Shown here piece after piece: positions 57,423 through 64,000 of a stretch of DNA of 64,000 nt. Every line of letters begins with the position of its first letter. Within the stretch, counting starts at the first letter, position 1. Location: the NCBI GenBank assembly GCA_963779685.1, contig CAVZZG010000002.1:247170-311169 (forward strand), in the 5' to 3' direction. The stretch is from CAVZZG01 sp963779685. GTDB lineage: Bacteria > Actinomycetota > Thermoleophilia > Gaiellales > F1-60-MAGs149. Under the pieces are notes generated by a model, which saw only the letters and a list, made by a program, of their open reading frames with translations, made no database searches and was not told the origin of the DNA. The translations under genes and the position numbers were made by a program.

Positions 57423-59410
57423 GACGGGCCCGCGGTGAGCCGGCGCACGGCCTCGCAGACCGCGTCCGGGCTCAGGCCGAGGTTCCGGGCCACGATCTTG
57501 CCGGGCGCCGAGGCGCCGAACCGGTCGATCCCGATAGCGTGGCCGCGCGAGCCGGTGAAGCGCTCCCAGCCGAAGGTCACGCCGGCCTCGATCGCCACCC
57601 GCGTCGAGCAGGCCGGCGGCAGCACGGATGCGCGATAGGCCTCGTCCTGGCGTTCGAACAGCTCCCACGACGGCATCGAGACCACCCGCACGCCGAGCCC
57701 CTCCGCCTCGAGGGTCTCCCGGGCCGCGAGCGCGTCGTGCACCTCGGAGCCAGAGGCCAGCACGATCGCGTCGAGGGGCGTCGTCGCCTCGGCCAGCACG
57801 TAGGCCCCGCGGCGGGCGCCGCCCCCGGCGGTCGCCGCCAGCGTCGGCAGGCCCTGGCGGGTCAGCATGATCGCCGTCGGCCCATCGGTGCGCGACATCG
57901 CCGCCCACCACGCGTCGGCGGTCTCGTTGGCATCGCACGGCCGCACGCACACCAGCCCGGGCATGGCGCGCAGGCTCATCAGGTGCTCGACGGGCTGGTG
58001 GGTCGGGCCGTCCTCGCCGAGCCACACCGAGTCGTGCGTCCACACGTACACCACCGGCAGGCCCATGATCGCCGCCAGGCGCACGCTCGGGCGCATGTAG
58101 TCGGAGAACACCATGAAGGTCGCGCCGAAGGCCCGCACGCCTCCGTGGGCGGCCATCCCGTTCAGCACCGCTCCCATGCCGTGCTCGCGGATCCCGAAGT
58201 GGAAATTCCGACCGGAGAAGTCGCCGGCGTGGATCGAGCCGTACTGCTTCATGAGCGTGTTCGTCGACGGCGCCAGGTCCGCCGAGCCGCCGACCAGCTC
58301 GGGGATGGCGTCGGCCAGGGCCTGGATCACCTTGCCGCCCGCAACCCGCGTCGCCAGCGAGCCGTCCTCGGGCGTGAACCGGGGCAGGGCCGACTCCCAG
58401 CCGGCCGGCAGGTCACCGGCCAGCACCCGGCCGTACTCGGCCGCGAGGGCCGGATGAGCATCGCCGTACGCTGCCATTCGAGCCACCCATGCCGAGCGGT
58501 CGGCCTGTCCCTGCGCCCGGTGGTCGCAGTGCGCCGCGACCTCCTCCGGCACCAGGAAGTGGGCGTCCTCCGGCCAGCCGTAGACCCCCTTCGTGAGCCG
58601 GATCTCCTCCTCGCCCAGCGGTGCGCCGTGCGCCTCCGCGGTGTCCTGGGCATTGGGCGCGCCGTAGGCGATGTGGGTGCGGAGGATGATCATGCTCGGC
58701 CGCGGGTCGCCCTGCGCCGCGGCGATCGCCGTGCGCAGCGTCGCGGGCGTCCATGTATCGTCGAATCGCTGTACGTGCCAGCCGTACGCCTCGTAGCGGC
58801 GCCCGACGTCCTCGGTGAAGGCGAGGGCCGTGTCGCCCTCGATCGTGATGTGGTTGTCGTCGTAGAACGCGATCAGCTTGCCGAGCCGAAGGTGACCGGC
58901 GATGGACGAGGCCTCGGCCGACACTCCCTCCATGAGGTCGCCGTCGGAGCAGATCGTGTAGACGTGGTGGTCGACGATCTCGTGGCCCGGCCGGTTGAAC
59001 CGGTGGGCCAGGATGCGCTCCGCGATGGCCATGCCGATCGCGTTGGAGATGCCCTGCCCGAGCGGTCCGGTAGTGGTCTCGACTCCGGCCGTGTCGTGCA
59101 ACTCGGGGTGCCCCGGCGTCCGCGAACCCCACTGGCGGAACGACTGGAGATCCTCGATGGTCACGTCGTAGCCGGCAAGGTGCAGTGCGGCGTACTGCAG
59201 GATGCACGCGTGGCCGGCCGAGAGGACGAAGCGGTCGCGGTCGGGCCAGTGCGGCTCCGACGGATCGTGTTTCATGGTCTCGGTGTAGAGCAGGTACGCG
59301 AGGGGAGCGAGCGCCATGGCCGTGCCGGGGTGACCCGCATTGGCCTTCTGGACGCCGTCCATGGCGAGCGTGCGGATCGTGTTGATCGCGAGCTCTTCGA
59401 CGGGGGGCAT
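57419..59410 (-). CDS. tkt: Transketolase
   Basis: Thiamine-diphosphate enzyme moving two-carbon units in the pentose-phosphate pathway. The 663 residues are standard length: MDGVQKANAGHPGTAMALAP, SAGHACILQYAALHL, the ThDP/metal motif SDGDLMEGVSAEASSIAGHLRLGKLI (in overlapping short motifs), and DDNHITIEG. The pyrimidine domain follows with NFHFGIREHGMGAVLNGMA and HDSVWLGEDGPTHQP. GGGAG lies before the ATG. First of the five sugar-phosphate genes; the upstream transporter gene is only 39 bp away. Confidence 0.95.
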   Translation of the reverse strand: MPPVEELAINTIRTLAMDGVQKANAGHPGTAMALAPLAYLLYTETMKHDPSEPHWPDRDRFVLSAGHACILQYAALHLAGYDVTIEDLQSFRQWGSRTPGHPELHDTAGVETTTGPLGQGISNAIGMAIAERILAHRFNRPGHEIVDHHVYTICSDGDLMEGVSAEASSIAGHLRLGKLIAFYDDNHITIEGDTALAFTEDVGRRYEAYGWHVQRFDDTWTPATLRTAIAAAQGDPRPSMIILRTHIAYGAPNAQDTAEAHGAPLGEEEIRLTKGVYGWPEDAHFLVPEEVAAHCDHRAQGQADRSAWVARMAAYGDAHPALAAEYGRVLAGDLPAGWESALPRFTPEDGSLATRVAGGKVIQALADAIPELVGGSADLAPSTNTLMKQYGSIHAGDFSGRNFHFGIREHGMGAVLNGMAAHGGVRAFGATFMVFSDYMRPSVRLAAIMGLPVVYVWTHDSVWLGEDGPTHQPVEHLMSLRAMPGLVCVRPCDANETADAWWAAMSRTDGPTAIMLTRQGLPTLAATAGGGARRGAYVLAEATTPLDAIVLASGSEVHDALAARETLEAEGLGVRVVSMPSWELFERQDEAYRASVLPPACSTRVAIEAGVTFGWERFTGSRGHAIGIDRFGASAPGKIVARNLGLSPDAVCEAVRRLTAGPS

Positions 59411-59449
59411 GTCGGGTATCTCCCGGTGGCGGCTTCGGGGGCGTTCGGA

Positions 59450-60499
59450 CTAGGGCAGCGTAAGGGGCCCGGTCCGCGGTTTGACTTCGTCGGCCGAGCC
59501 CCTACGGCGGATCTGGAGGGGCGTGGCGTGGTCGATATCGACCTGGATGGTCGTGTGCGTGAGCCCGAACTGCTCCCGCAGCACGTCCTCGAGCCGGTGC
59601 AGGAGCGCGTGGGTCTCGGTCCCGGCCGTCGCGACGATATGGACGGAGAGCGCGTCGAAGCCGGTGGTGATGGTCCAGACGTGGAGGTCGTGGACGTCCT
59701 TGACGCCTTCGACCGCGCACAACACCCGACCGATCCGTTGCGGATCGAGGCCGCTCGGCGCGCGCTCCAGCAGGATCGCCACGGCGCTTCCGATGAGGCT
59801 CCACGACGAGACGATCATCAAGAGGGAGAGGACGAGCGCGATGGCCGGATCGGCGGCCTGCCAGCCGAAGGCGCCCACGAGCACGCCCGCCAGCACCACC
59901 CCGGCCGAACCGAGCGCGTCGAAGGCGGTATGCAGCATGGCGCCGCGGAGGTTGAGGTCCTGCCCCGAGTGTGCGCGGTGCATTGCGATCACGCCGATGC
60001 CGTTGGCGAGGAGGCCGAGGAGGCCGAAGACGATGACGCCGCGGCTCGCGACGGCCGGCGGATCGGCGAGCCGCTGCGCCGACTCGACGGCGAGCAGCAA
60101 GCCGAGCGCCGCGAGCACGAGGCCGTTCATCAGTGCGACCAGGATCTCCGTTCGCCCCCACCCGTAGGTGCGGGTGCCGGATGCGGCCCGCGCCGCCAGG
60201 GCGGCCGCCACCAGCGCGAGGCCGACGGCGAGGCCGTCCGACAGGTTGTGCGCGGCGTCGGTGAGCAGCGCGACGCTCCCGAACGCGGCGGCGCCGATCA
60301 CCTGGGCGATACCGAAGGCCGTCGTCAGTACGAGCGTCAACCCGAGGGCCGCGCGGGCACCCGAGCGATCGACCGGGCCGTGCGAGTGGCCTCCGCCCGT
60401 TTCAGGCCTCCGCGACGAGCAGGGCCTCGAGCGCCGCCCGGGCGACCTCGAGTTCGCCGGGTTCGGGCTCTCGGGTGCCGATGGCACGCTGCAGTGCAT
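59450..60499 (-). CDS. Cation diffusion facilitator (Zn/Co/Cd efflux)
   Basis: Proton-coupled divalent-metal exporter. The core has six membrane segments with metal-site motifs LLTDAAHNLSDG (segment 2) and LHTAFDALGS (segment 5), and a histidine-rich N-terminus (GGGHSHGPVDR). The cytosolic C-terminal domain includes VKDVHDLHVWTITTGFDALSVHI and ends in VDIDHATP. The start is uncertain: the only in-frame ATG/GTG codons (60499, 60487) make an overlap of about 90 bp with the yqhQ-like gene, while the recognisable protein begins near 60390. The start may be a rare codon. Confidence 0.88.
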   Translation of the reverse strand: MHCSVPSAPESPNPANSRSPGRRSRPCSSRRPETGGGHSHGPVDRSGARAALGLTLVLTTAFGIAQVIGAAAFGSVALLTDAAHNLSDGLAVGLALVAAALAARAASGTRTYGWGRTEILVALMNGLVLAALGLLLAVESAQRLADPPAVASRGVIVFGLLGLLANGIGVIAMHRAHSGQDLNLRGAMLHTAFDALGSAGVVLAGVLVGAFGWQAADPAIALVLSLLMIVSSWSLIGSAVAILLERAPSGLDPQRIGRVLCAVEGVKDVHDLHVWTITTGFDALSVHIVATAGTETHALLHRLEDVLREQFGLTHTTIQVDIDHATPLQIRRRGSADEVKPRTGPLTLP

Positions 60500-61190
60500 C
60501 CCCCGGGGCGCGCAGCGCCCGTGCGGCCCGCGAGTCGGGATGCCGGCCCATCCAGGCGAAGACCTCCACGGCCACGCCGGCCGCGGCGAGCGAGGTCGAG
60601 GCCCGCGCCAGGTGCTGCCGGCTGCCGCCGAGCCGCGAGGCCATCAGGTTGCCGACGAACGAGGTCGCCATCATGGGCGCCACCAGGTGCGAGCCACACC
60701 GGTCGTGCTCCTTGGGGGCCTCGCTGGCGACTCCGCCAGCCTCGTACGCGCCGATCGTCTTGTGCTCGGCGCCGTGGTAGCGGGCGACCGAGCCGGATCG
60801 CATCTGCGCGAGCGCCGGCAGGAGCGCAAGTCCCATGCTGACGGCCTCGACCGCGGCCGGGCTGAGGCGGCTGCGGCGCGCGCCGGCCGCGAACGCGGTG
60901 GCGCCGACGGTGATGGCGACCATCGCGGGCGACTCGAAGGCGAGCCGGGACTCCGGCAGCGCACGTCGCACCTGGGGAAGGATCGCGACGGCCTCGCCGA
61001 GCTTGGCGAGCCCGCGCAGCAGTGGCACGCGGCCGAACGGGGCGGCTCCATGCCCCTTGTGCCCGGTGGCGACCTGGACGGTGCCGTCTGCACCCCGGAT
61101 GGCCGCCGCCCAGCTGGTCGGGCCGTGCACGAGCAGGCCGTTGCGAAGGGCCATGCCGCCGAGACGGAGGCGTTGCGGTTCGTCGGTCAC
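60402..61190 (-). CDS. YqhQ/DUF1385-family membrane protein
   Basis: Conserved membrane protein of unknown function, 262 residues. The family signatures are GGMALRNGLLVHGPTSWAAAIR at the N-terminus, RYHGAEHKTIGAYEAG in the middle and HDRCGSHLVAPMMATSFVG after it. Several hydrophobic segments follow the first and second motifs. It starts at a GTG 6 nt after a minus-strand TAGGAT and is the first gene of the unit with the cation transporter. In other bacteria the family is linked to rpmE/prfA regions, which are absent here. Confidence 0.9.
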   Translation of the reverse strand: MTDEPQRLRLGGMALRNGLLVHGPTSWAAAIRGADGTVQVATGHKGHGAAPFGRVPLLRGLAKLGEAVAILPQVRRALPESRLAFESPAMVAITVGATAFAAGARRSRLSPAAVEAVSMGLALLPALAQMRSGSVARYHGAEHKTIGAYEAGGVASEAPKEHDRCGSHLVAPMMATSFVGNLMASRLGGSRQHLARASTSLAAAGVAVEVFAWMGRHPDSRAARALRAPGDALQRAIGTREPEPGELEVARAALEALLVAEA

Positions 61191-61196
61191 GGTCGC

Positions 61197-61206
61197 ATCC
61201 TACAAT
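61197..61206. promoter_or_regulatory. Overlapping divergent -10 elements sharing a TA (yqhQ-like / rarA)
   Basis: Minus-strand TAGGAT (61202-61197) ends 6 nt before one GTG; plus-strand TACAAT (61201-61206) ends 8 nt before the rarA ATG. They share 61201-61202. Confidence 0.6.
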
Positions 61207-61214
61207 CCGGCGCG

Positions 61215-62534
61215 ATGGCCGACCTCTTCGACGCGGCCGCCGACGAGCGGGCCATGGCCGGCGCGCCGCTCGCCGACCGTGTTCGACCTGCGGCGCTCGA
61301 CGGCTTCGTCGGGCAGGAGCACATCGTCGGGGCGGGCACGATGCTGCGCCGGGCCATCGCCGACGACCGCGTTCCGTCGTCGGTGTTCTTCGGCCCGCCG
61401 GGTACCGGGAAGACCACCCTGGCGCGGATCATCGCTGCGGTCACGGGGGCCGCATTCGAGGAACTCTCGGCCGTGCAGGCCGGGAAGCCGGAGGTGCGGG
61501 AGGTGATCGGCCGCGCCCGCGAGCGGCTCGGCATGAGCGGGCGCCGGACGATCCTGTTCCTGGACGAGATCCACCGGTTCAACAAGGCCCAGCAGGACGC
61601 CCTGCTGCCGGTCGTGGAATCGGGGCTCATCACGCTCATCGGTGCCACCACCGAGAACCCCTACTTCGAGTTGAACCAGGCACTGCTGTCTCGGTGCGCC
61701 CTCTTCGAGTTCCTGCCGCTCTCGGCTGAAGACGTCCGGTCGGTGGTCCGCCGGGCGGCCGTGACCCTCGGTGCCGAGGTCGGCGAGCCCGTGGTCGACG
61801 CGATCGGATCGGCCTCGGGCGGCGACGCGCGCGCGGCCCTCGCCATCCTCGAGCTCGCCGAACGCACGGCCGGCGCCAGGGGCATCCCGGTCGGAGTGGA
61901 CGAGGTGCGCGAGGCCGCCGTGAAGCGACCGGTCCGGTTCGACCGCGACGGCGACGTCCACTACGACGTGGCGTCGGCGTTCATCAAGTCCATGCGCGGG
62001 TCCGACCCGGATGCCGCCGTCTACTGGCTGGCGGTGATGATCGCGGGCGGCGAGGACCCGAAGTTCATCGCCCGGCGGATGGTGATCTTCGCCTCCGAGG
62101 ACATCGGCAACGCCGACCCGCGGGCGCTCGAGGTCGCGATCGCCGTCGCCCGCGCCGTCGAGTTCGTCGGCCTCCCCGAGGGTCGCATCAACCTCGCCCA
62201 GGGCGTCACGTACCTGGCCCTGGCCCCGAAGTCCAACGCCTCCTACCGTGCGATCGACGATGCCCTGGCCGAGGTCCGGCGCACCGGCAACCTCACGCCG
62301 CCGGACCATCTCCGCGATGCGTCGTATCCCGGCGCTCGCAAGCTCGGCCGCGGGCAGGGCTACGTGTACCCGCACGCGCACGGCGGCTTCGAGTCGACCC
62401 AGCAGTACCTCCCCGATGCGCTCGCCGGCCGGGCGTTCTACGACCCCGCCGACATCGGGTTCGAGTCGCGTCTGAAGGAACTCCTCGACGGGTTCCGCAG
62501 CAGGCGGGCGGGTAGGATGTCGCCCGATGCGTGA
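61215..62534 (+). CDS. rarA: Replication-associated recombination protein RarA (MgsA)
   Basis: AAA+ ATPase acting at stalled replication forks, 439 residues. Walker A is FFGPPGTGKTTLARII, Walker B is ILFLDEIHRFNKAQQDALLP, sensor 1 is LIGATTENPYFELNQALLSRC, and the C-terminal region has SAFIKSMRGSDPDAAVYWLA and FASEDIGNADPRAL. The N-terminal LADRVRPAALDGFVGQEHIVG is typical. The ATG is set by the TACAAT hexamer 8 nt upstream. The last 8 bp overlap the arginase-family gene. Confidence 0.95.
   Translation: MADLFDAAADERAMAGAPLADRVRPAALDGFVGQEHIVGAGTMLRRAIADDRVPSSVFFGPPGTGKTTLARIIAAVTGAAFEELSAVQAGKPEVREVIGRARERLGMSGRRTILFLDEIHRFNKAQQDALLPVVESGLITLIGATTENPYFELNQALLSRCALFEFLPLSAEDVRSVVRRAAVTLGAEVGEPVVDAIGSASGGDARAALAILELAERTAGARGIPVGVDEVREAAVKRPVRFDRDGDVHYDVASAFIKSMRGSDPDAAVYWLAVMIAGGEDPKFIARRMVIFASEDIGNADPRALEVAIAVARAVEFVGLPEGRINLAQGVTYLALAPKSNASYRAIDDALAEVRRTGNLTPPDHLRDASYPGARKLGRGQGYVYPHAHGGFESTQQYLPDALAGRAFYDPADIGFESRLKELLDGFRSRRAGRMSPDA
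62513..62518 (+). promoter_or_regulatory. -10 hexamer TAGGAT inside the end of rarA
   Basis: Ends 8 nt before the ATG at 62527, so the arginase-family gene may have its own start site. Confidence 0.45.
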
Positions 62535-63435
62535 CGCGGCTGCGCGGATTGCCGTCGTCGGCGCGGCGCTCGACCTGGGACAGGACCGGCGCGGCGTCGA
62601 CATGGGGCCATCGGCGATCCGCTACGCCGGCCTGCAGGCGCGTCTCGAGGAGCTCGGGTTCGAGGTCGCCGACCACGGCAACCTGGTCGCGGCCGACATG
62701 GCGGGCCTCGATCAGGGCGATCCCCGGGCCAAGTACCTCGCGCACATCCTGCCGTACTGCGCACAGGTGGCCGATGCCGTCGAGGACATCGTCCACGACG
62801 GAGCGTTCCCGCTGGTGGTCGGCGGCGACCACTCGATGGCGATCGGCGTGCTCGGTGGCCTCGCGAGAGCCGCCGGGGCGCCCGGAGCCGTGCTTTGGAT
62901 CGATGCGCATGGCGATGTCAACACGCCCGAGACTTCCCCCTCCGGCAACGTCCACGGGATGCCCGTCGCCGCCGCCCTGGGCCTCGCCCGGCCGTGGTTC
63001 GACTCTCCGGCGTGGCCGCTGCCGATGATCGACATCTCCCGTACCTCGCTGATCGGCATCCGGACGCTCGATGCCGGCGAGCGCACTTTCCTGCGGACGT
63101 CGTCGGTCCGGGTGGTGACCATGGCCGAGATCGACCGGGTCGGCATGGAGGCCGCCGTCGACATGGCGCTCGACCGCCTGCGCGGGGCGCCGTGGGTGCA
63201 CGTGTCGCTCGACATGGACGTGATGGACCCGCTTCACGCGCCCGGCGTCGGCACCGCCGAGCCCGGCGGGATCACCTACCGCGAGGCGCACCTGATGATG
63301 GAGATGCTCCACGAGTCCGGTCTGATGGGCTCGATGCAGGTGGTCGAGGTCAACCCGATCCTCGACCAGGCGAACCGGTCGGCGGCCCTCGCGGTCGAGC
63401 TGATCTGCTCCGCACTCGGAAAGCGCATTCTCTGA
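62527..63435 (+). CDS. Arginase/ureohydrolase-family enzyme
   Basis: Binuclear manganese hydrolase that releases urea or a related group from guanidino compounds; 302 residues. Ligand motifs are VVGGDHSMAIG, WIDAHGDVNTPETSPSGNVHGMP and VSLDMDVMDPLHAPG. The DxxTPxxSPSGNxHGMP stretch matches arginases of the RocF type better than agmatinases, which lack this insert. It shares a base with the following LLM gene. Arginine is the most likely substrate, but formiminoglutamate or other guanidines are possible. Confidence 0.92.
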   Translation: MRDAAARIAVVGAALDLGQDRRGVDMGPSAIRYAGLQARLEELGFEVADHGNLVAADMAGLDQGDPRAKYLAHILPYCAQVADAVEDIVHDGAFPLVVGGDHSMAIGVLGGLARAAGAPGAVLWIDAHGDVNTPETSPSGNVHGMPVAAALGLARPWFDSPAWPLPMIDISRTSLIGIRTLDAGERTFLRTSSVRVVTMAEIDRVGMEAAVDMALDRLRGAPWVHVSLDMDVMDPLHAPGVGTAEPGGITYREAHLMMEMLHESGLMGSMQVVEVNPILDQANRSAALAVELICSALGKRIL

Positions 63436-64000
63436 TGCCGGCTGATGTGAGGTTCTCGGTGCTGGTGCTGCCGAACACCGCCTGGCCGGAGTTCCTGCGG
63501 CGCTGCCGCCACGTCGAGGAGCTCGGCTTCGACGGCCTCGGGTTCGCCGACCACCTGGTCGACTGGGCCGGCGGGAAGGGCCCGTGGTTCGAGCTGTGGT
63601 CGCAGATCACGGCCGTTGCGATGGCGACCACGCACATCCGGCTGGCGCCGCTGGTCGCGCAGATCCCGCTCCGCAACCCGGCGATGTTCGCGCTCCAGGC
63701 CCTGACGGCCGATCACATCTCAGGCGGCAGGCTCGATGTCGGGCTGGGGGTCGGCCTCGAGATCGATCCCTCCTACCGGATGATGGGGATGAAGAACTGG
63801 ACCGGCCCCGAGCGCGTCGCCCGGCTGCGCGAGTACGTCGAGATCGTCGACCTGCTGCTCTCGCAGGACGAGGTCTCCTACGAGGGCGCCCACTACACGA
63901 TCGATGCCGCCTCGCTCCGGCCGCGACCGGTCCAGTCGCCCCGGCCGCCGATCATGATCGCGGCCATGGGACCGGTCATGCTCGGCCAGCAATACGTGGC
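63435..64000 (+). CDS. LLM-class (luciferase-like, F420 or FMN) oxidoreductase, truncated by the window edge
   Basis: The first 188 residues of a TIM-barrel flavin or F420 oxidoreductase. Family landmarks are FSVLVLPNTAWPEFLRRCRHVEELGFDG in short motifs, FADHLVDW with the substrate-side residues, LAPLVAQIPLRNPAMFALQALTADHISGGRLDVGLGVG in consecutive motifs, and the start of PRPPIMIAAMGP. ISGGRLDVGLGVG is typical of F420-dependent members in actinobacteria. Its ATG overlaps the arginase-family stop by one base, so the two may be co-transcribed. The reaction is unknown. Confidence 0.88.
   Translation, partial: MPADVRFSVLVLPNTAWPEFLRRCRHVEELGFDGLGFADHLVDWAGGKGPWFELWSQITAVAMATTHIRLAPLVAQIPLRNPAMFALQALTADHISGGRLDVGLGVGLEIDPSYRMMGMKNWTGPERVARLREYVEIVDLLLSQDEVSYEGAHYTIDAASLRPRPVQSPRPPIMIAAMGPVMLGQQYV

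Overview
The window is very GC-rich, densely packed DNA with many GTG starts and many 4-bp ATGA/GTGA gene overlaps. The gene content points to an aerobic actinobacterium: NucS/EndoMS mismatch endonuclease, OpcA beside glucose-6-phosphate dehydrogenase, a SigR/RsrA-like redox sigma/anti-sigma pair, a class E sortase, a luciferase-like (LLM) oxidoreductase and a PPOX/F420-type protein, a crotonyl-CoA carboxylase/reductase and two aerobic molybdenum hydroxylases. A deep, poorly cultured lineage such as Thermoleophilia is my best guess, but it is inference from gene content only. I see no rRNA, tRNA, CRISPR array, prophage or intact transposase, and no gene-free stretch longer than about 300 bp.

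Layout. 1-8 kb: a membrane-anchored pseudokinase cut by the left edge, moeA, a sortase and a degenerate M28-like membrane protein, then an OmpR regulator, a histidine kinase and an HtrA protease. 8-13.3 kb: a GT20 glycosyltransferase with a BKACE enzyme, then TlpA, CcdA, a HAD phosphatase and a choline-kinase-like protein. 13.3-18.8 kb: a sigma factor fused to its own zinc-finger anti-sigma and a membrane anchor, a Nudix hydrolase, a nucleotide-sugar dehydrogenase, a secreted subtilase and an M16 peptidase. 18.8-24.3 kb: an amidohydrolase plus three-subunit molybdenum hydroxylase and MocA-like maturation protein. 24.4-27.8 kb: sigR/rsrA-like genes followed by an SDR, an ATP-dependent DNA ligase and a hydroxyisobutyrate-type dehydrogenase. 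27.9-36.3 kb: a MocR regulator, heme A synthase, a PPOX protein and a C1/amine-oxidation operon (GcvT-fused dehydrogenase, DAO-type oxidase, SDR, aldo-keto reductase). 36.5-45.2 kb: two operons that together look like an ethylmalonyl-CoA route: a CoA-ester lyase (frameshifted here), acyl-CoA dehydrogenase and MaoC hydratase, and an ADP-forming acyl-CoA synthetase, a 3-aminobutyryl-CoA ammonia-lyase homologue and ccr, with a divergent FadR-type regulator. 45.2-51.8 kb: nucS, a metallo-beta-lactamase-fold protein, fabI, a small exported protein and coxMLS (form II). 51.9-61.2 kb: homoserine kinase and the pentose-phosphate operon tkt-pgi-zwf-opcA-pgl, then a cation-efflux transporter and YqhQ. 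61.2-64 kb: rarA, an arginase-family enzyme and an LLM oxidoreductase cut by the right edge.

Two sequence-level themes stand out. First, at least seventeen genes, mostly first genes of transcription units, have a TANNNT hexamer 6-9 nt before the start codon, the signature of leaderless mRNAs; a few units (gcvT-type, fabI, coxS) instead have a -10 followed by a leader with a strong Shine-Dalgarno. At two divergent gene pairs the opposing -10 hexamers overlap and share one TA dinucleotide. Second, a 174-bp element with 22-bp terminal inverted repeats ending in TA (a MITE, IS630/mariner-like by its ends) sits between the CoA-ester lyase operon and a histidine phosphatase; its right-hand TA is also the first two bases of the phosphatase -10 hexamer.
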